The notes beneath the pieces are model-generated. The model worked only from the letters and a program-made list of their open reading frames with translations, had not been told where the DNA came from and made no database searches. A stretch of 16,338 nucleotides of DNA from an uncultured Atopobiaceae bacterium. Lineage in GTDB: Bacteria > Actinomycetota > Coriobacteriia > Coriobacteriales > Atopobiaceae. Positions 13,953 through 16,338 of the stretch are shown here, piece after piece. Both the position numbers and the translations under genes were made by a program. The DNA is taken from contig CAJOKK010000010.1 of the NCBI GenBank assembly GCA_905235165.1, forward strand, positions 1 to 16,338. Direction: 5' to 3'. Position 1 is the first letter of the stretch. The number at the start of each line of letters is the position of its first letter.

Positions 13953-15557
13953 CTATTTGTCGTCGGACTGCAGGCGCGGGAAGAGCGCGTCACCCTTGGT
14001 CACGGGCACGCCACCCTTCAGGCCACCCCAGGCGCAGATGCCGAGCAGATCGTCCGTCTCGACCTCATCCTCAAGGGAGAGGCGACGCAGGACCTCGGCA
14101 GAGGTCTCAGGCATGAAGGGCGTCAGCAGGTGGGCAGAGATGCGGATGGCCTCCAGGAGATTGGCCATCACCTGCACCAGCTCGTCAGCGCGGGCCTCGT
14201 CCTTGGCGATGGCCCAGGGCGCACTGTCCTCGATGTAGTGGTTGGCCGCATGCACGAGCTCCATGACCTCGTCTTTGGCAACGCCATAGGCAACGCGGTC
14301 CATGGCTGCGCCATAGCGCTCGGCAAGGCCGTCGGCGATGGAGCGCAGCGGGTTGTCCAGCGTCTCCCAGCCTGCGGGCAGCTCGGGCGTCTTGCCGTCG
14401 AAGTACTTGGCGCTCATGTTGAGCGTGCGGCTCACCAGGTTGCCCCAGCTGTTTGCGAGGTCGGCGTTGTAGACCTGCTCCATACGGCCATAGCTGATGC
14501 CGCCATCCTCGCCCGGCACGCAGTCGGTCATGAAGTAGTAGCGATAGCCCTCCACGCCGAGCAGGTCGATCACGTCCTGCGGAGCGATGGCGTTGCCGAG
14601 CGACTTCGACATCTTGCGGGTCTGACCGGTCTCCTCGTCACGCACCATGAGGAAGCCGTGCGCGAAGACGTGCTCGGGCAGAGCCTCGCCAAGCGCCATG
14701 AGCATGGCGGGCCAGATAACGCAGTGGAAGCGAATGATGTCCTTGCCCACGACGTGGAACTGGGCAGGCCAACGACGTGCGTACTCCTCAGCCATGGACG
14801 GGTCGCCGTAGCCCACTGCCGTGGCATAGTTGAGCAGCGCGTCAAACCAGACGTAGGTCACGTGGCCATCGTCGAAGGGCACGGGAATGCCCCAGTCAAA
14901 GCTGGTGCGGCTCACGGAGATGTCGCGCAGGCCGCCCTCGACGAAGGTGCGGACCTCGTTCATGCGGAAGTCGGGCATGACGAACTCGGGATGCTCGTCG
15001 TAAAGGGCGAGCAGGCGATCCTGGAACTCAGAGAGCTTGAAGAACCAGCTCTCCTCCTGCACGCGCTGCAGCGGGCGCTGACAATCCGGACAGAGGTGCT
15101 GACCCTCGGTACCGTGCTCCTCGTCGGCCTTGTCTACCTGCGTGTCGGTGAAGTAGGTCTCCTCGTGTACGCAATACCAGCCGTCATAGCTGCCCTTGTA
15201 GATGTAGCCGGCCTCACGCATGCGCTCCCAGAGGTACTGCACGGCCTTGACCTGACGCTCCTCGGTGGTACGGATGAAGTCGTCGTTGGAGATCTCGAGG
15301 GTCTCCCAGATCTTATGAAAGTCGGGGGCGAGGCTGTCACACCACTGCTGCGGAGTCATGTCGTGCTCCTCAGCTGCCTTCTGGACCTTCTCGCCATGCT
15401 CATCCAGACCGGTGAGGAACTTCACGTCGTAGCCGCAGGCACGCTTATAGCGAGCCATGACATCGCAGAGGATGGTGCAGTAGGCGGTGCCCAGGTGTGG
15501 CTTAGCGTTGACGTAGTAAATCGGGGTAGTGATGTAGAAACTCGGCTTGTCAGCCAT
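13953..15557 (-). CDS. metG: Methionyl-tRNA synthetase (short form)
   Basis: 534-residue class Ia aminoacyl-tRNA synthetase that charges tRNA-Met. The HIGH-type motif is PHLG (20-23, in YYVNAKPHLGTAY); FLTGLDEHGEK follows at 47-57; the zinc knuckle uses Cys129 and CPDC (156-159); the WFDALLNY region lies at 237-244; and KMSKS is at 315-319 (RKMSKSLGN). An anticodon-binding helical domain follows to the end. The C-terminal tRNA-binding/dimerisation EMAP-like domain found in longer MetG proteins is absent, so it is probably monomeric. The start at 15557 has GGGAGG six bases upstream. It lies in the frequently seen rsmI-metG-tatD-rsmA neighbourhood, but here 710 bp of repeats separate it from rsmI. 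Confidence 0.98.
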   Translation of the reverse strand: MADKPSFYITTPIYYVNAKPHLGTAYCTILCDVMARYKRACGYDVKFLTGLDEHGEKVQKAAEEHDMTPQQWCDSLAPDFHKIWETLEISNDDFIRTTEERQVKAVQYLWERMREAGYIYKGSYDGWYCVHEETYFTDTQVDKADEEHGTEGQHLCPDCQRPLQRVQEESWFFKLSEFQDRLLALYDEHPEFVMPDFRMNEVRTFVEGGLRDISVSRTSFDWGIPVPFDDGHVTYVWFDALLNYATAVGYGDPSMAEEYARRWPAQFHVVGKDIIRFHCVIWPAMLMALGEALPEHVFAHGFLMVRDEETGQTRKMSKSLGNAIAPQDVIDLLGVEGYRYYFMTDCVPGEDGGISYGRMEQVYNADLANSWGNLVSRTLNMSAKYFDGKTPELPAGWETLDNPLRSIADGLAERYGAAMDRVAYGVAKDEVMELVHAANHYIEDSAPWAIAKDEARADELVQVMANLLEAIRISAHLLTPFMPETSAEVLRRLSLEDEVETDDLLGICAWGGLKGGVPVTKGDALFPRLQSDDK

Positions 15558-15591
15558 AAAACGCCTCCCAATGACGAAGGTTCTTGCAACC

Positions 15592-15602
15592 TGTCAAGTA
15601 TA
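15592..15602 (-). promoter_or_regulatory. Probable metG promoter elements
   Basis: The minus strand reads TATACT (15602-15597) directly running into TTGACA (15597-15592). The first hexamer is a good -10 giving a 5' UTR of about 30-35 bases. The second is a perfect -35, but no good -10 lies 17 bp beyond it. I favour TATACT as the working -10, without a clear -35. Confidence 0.45.
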
Positions 15603-15660
15603 GCGCGCATGGAGGTCGGTGGATGGCAGTACGCCGGGACGCGAAGATCAAGCAGGAAAT

Positions 15661-15868
15661 ACGGACTCCGACGGCCGGGGCCGTTCAAGTCCGTAATAGC
15701 AGCCACCGTTTCGCGGACTCCGACGGCCGGAGCCGCCCAAGTCCGTAAAAGTGCCCCTTGTTTCGCGGACTTCGACGGCCGGGGCCGCTCAAGTCCGTCA
15801 AGGCGCCCCTAGTTTTACGGATTTGAACGGTCTGAGCCGCCCGAGTCCGTAAACAAAAACACGTCACA
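15661..15868 (-). repeat. Tandem hairpin array A: four 52-bp units
   Basis: Units begin at 15661, 15713, 15765 and 15817, exactly 52 bp apart. On the minus strand each unit is a hairpin (outer GGACT/AGTCC, inner CGGC/GCCG, 3-4 base internal mismatch) followed by a linker beginning GAAAC. The unit at 15817 is the most degenerate. No ORF is supported. It is related, in opposite orientation, to array B at 15929-16184. Confidence 0.92.
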
Positions 15869-15870
15869 CC

Positions 15871-15896
15871 GGCAACCCTCCGGCGGGAGGTTTGCC
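15871..15896 (-). other. Hairpin in the spacer between the two arrays
   Basis: GGCAACCCTCC and GGGAGGTTTGCC form an imperfect 10-11-bp stem around a GGC loop. On the minus strand it is followed about ten bases later by GTTTTTGTTT (15860-15851). It could end the rsmI transcript, although the T-run is too far for a classic terminator. Confidence 0.4.
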
Positions 15897-15928
15897 AGGA
15901 GGTCGAGACCCAAGCTCACAACACCACT

Positions 15929-16184
15929 GCCGGTAAGTTGGAGAAACAGAGCCCTGTAATCACAACTATGCGGCAACCGTGCCGGTAAGTTGGAGAAACA
16001 GGGCCCCGCAATCACAACTATGCGGCAGCGCTGCCGGTAAGTTGGAGAAAAGTGGCCCCGAAATCACAACTATGCGGCAGCGCTGCCGGTAAGTTGGAGA
16101 AACAGGGCCCCGTAATCACAACTATGCGGCAACCGTGCCGGTAAGTTGGAGAAAAGTGGCCCCGTAATTACAACTTTGCGGCAT
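15929..16184 (+). repeat. Tandem hairpin array B: five 52-bp units
   Basis: GCCGGTAAGTTGGAGAAA recurs at 15929, 15981, 16033, 16085 and 16137, exactly every 52 bp. Each junction forms a hairpin CAACT-ATG-CGGCA / TGCCG-GTA-AGTTG with two alternating loop types (ACCG or GCGC). The linkers come in two versions as well (ACAGGGCCCC and AAGTGGCCCC). The last unit decays after about 16184. There is no spacer sequence of variable content between repeats, so it is not a CRISPR array. Confidence 0.93.
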
Positions 16185-16267
16185 GCACTCGATGACTGCG
16201 GTCCGCCAAAGAGTGACGTCCCGGATTGCCATCGTCAGTGGATATCCCCTTGTTACGCAAATCCGTG

Positions 16268-16338
16268 CTAGCGGGCTGCAACGATACGGTCGTAGAGTTC
16301 GGCGCGGGCTATGCCGTAGGTCTTGGCCAGGCGCTTGG
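16268..16338 (-). CDS. rsmI: C-terminus of 16S rRNA (C1402-2'-O)-methyltransferase RsmI (partial)
   Basis: Only the last 22 codons and the stop lie in the window; they read KRLAKTYGIARAELYDRIVA plus two residues. This matches the C-terminal helix-turn-helix of RsmI proteins, where a pattern like A-K-x-x-G-x-x-R-x-x-x-Y closes the protein. The position next to metG also agrees with the common rsmI-metG gene order. The call rests on a short piece plus context. The 79 bp between the stop and array B show no gene. Confidence 0.72.
   Translation of the reverse strand, partial: KRLAKTYGIARAELYDRIVAAR

Noticed and set aside
14130..15812. 560-codon open frame on the plus strand, opposite metG
   Set aside because: It is antisense to an unambiguous methionyl-tRNA synthetase with all motifs; long antisense frames are expected from GC-biased third positions. 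It also runs into the repeat array and has no recognisable domain.
15661..16184. CRISPR array
   Set aside because: The entire 52-bp unit is repeated with small changes; there are no unique spacers and no cas genes.
15661..16184. Replication origin or iterons
   Set aside because: No DnaA-box-like motifs and no dnaA, dnaN or rep gene nearby; the units are hairpins rather than simple iterons.

Overview
The window (about 16.3 kb, GC-rich) looks like a chromosomal segment of a high-GC actinobacterium. The genes, the strong GC bias in third codon positions and several lineage-restricted proteins suggest the class Coriobacteriia (an Olsenella/Atopobiaceae-type genome). That placement is inference from gene style, not a database match. 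Almost every gene lies on the minus strand; only one CDS (an L-threonine aldolase) is on the plus strand.

From left to right: a branched-chain aminotransferase gene (ilvE, minus, last codon cut by the window edge) diverges from ltaE (plus). Downstream of ltaE, in the convergent gap, sits a 247-bp near-palindrome with perfect 57-bp arms, then a terminator hairpin. Next come two paralogous membrane-anchored SurA-N-like proteins flanking a tRNA-Thr(CGT) gene with its own promoter and terminator. The second paralog follows a HEAT-like gene by 2 bp, downstream of a NYN/OST-HTH RNA-binding protein and a 3-hydroxyisobutyrate dehydrogenase-like enzyme with an unusual Cys/His-rich tail.

The central part is a stress and physiology block: degV (fatty-acid binding) overlaps hpf (long ribosome hibernation factor), preceded by an orphan amino-acid-type substrate-binding lipoprotein. 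Upstream of the lipoprotein gene is a gene-free 432-bp stretch containing what looks like a highly structured RNA of about 265 nt: a consensus -10 box is followed at the right distance by a long-range closing stem and several internal hairpins. It lies between comF and hpf (raiA), so a raiA-motif-type RNA is a reasonable hypothesis.

The right part is a conserved RNA-maturation and translation neighbourhood: rsmI (only its C-terminus is in the window), metG, rsmA, tatD and comF. The last three are tightly coupled (ATGA overlap, then a 2-bp gap). The roughly 700-bp gap between rsmI and metG is filled by two tandem arrays with the same 52-bp period, four units in one orientation and five in the other. 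They appear to be diverged copies of one hairpin repeat with compensatory stem changes. This array and the comF-hpf RNA are the best candidates for undescribed biology here.
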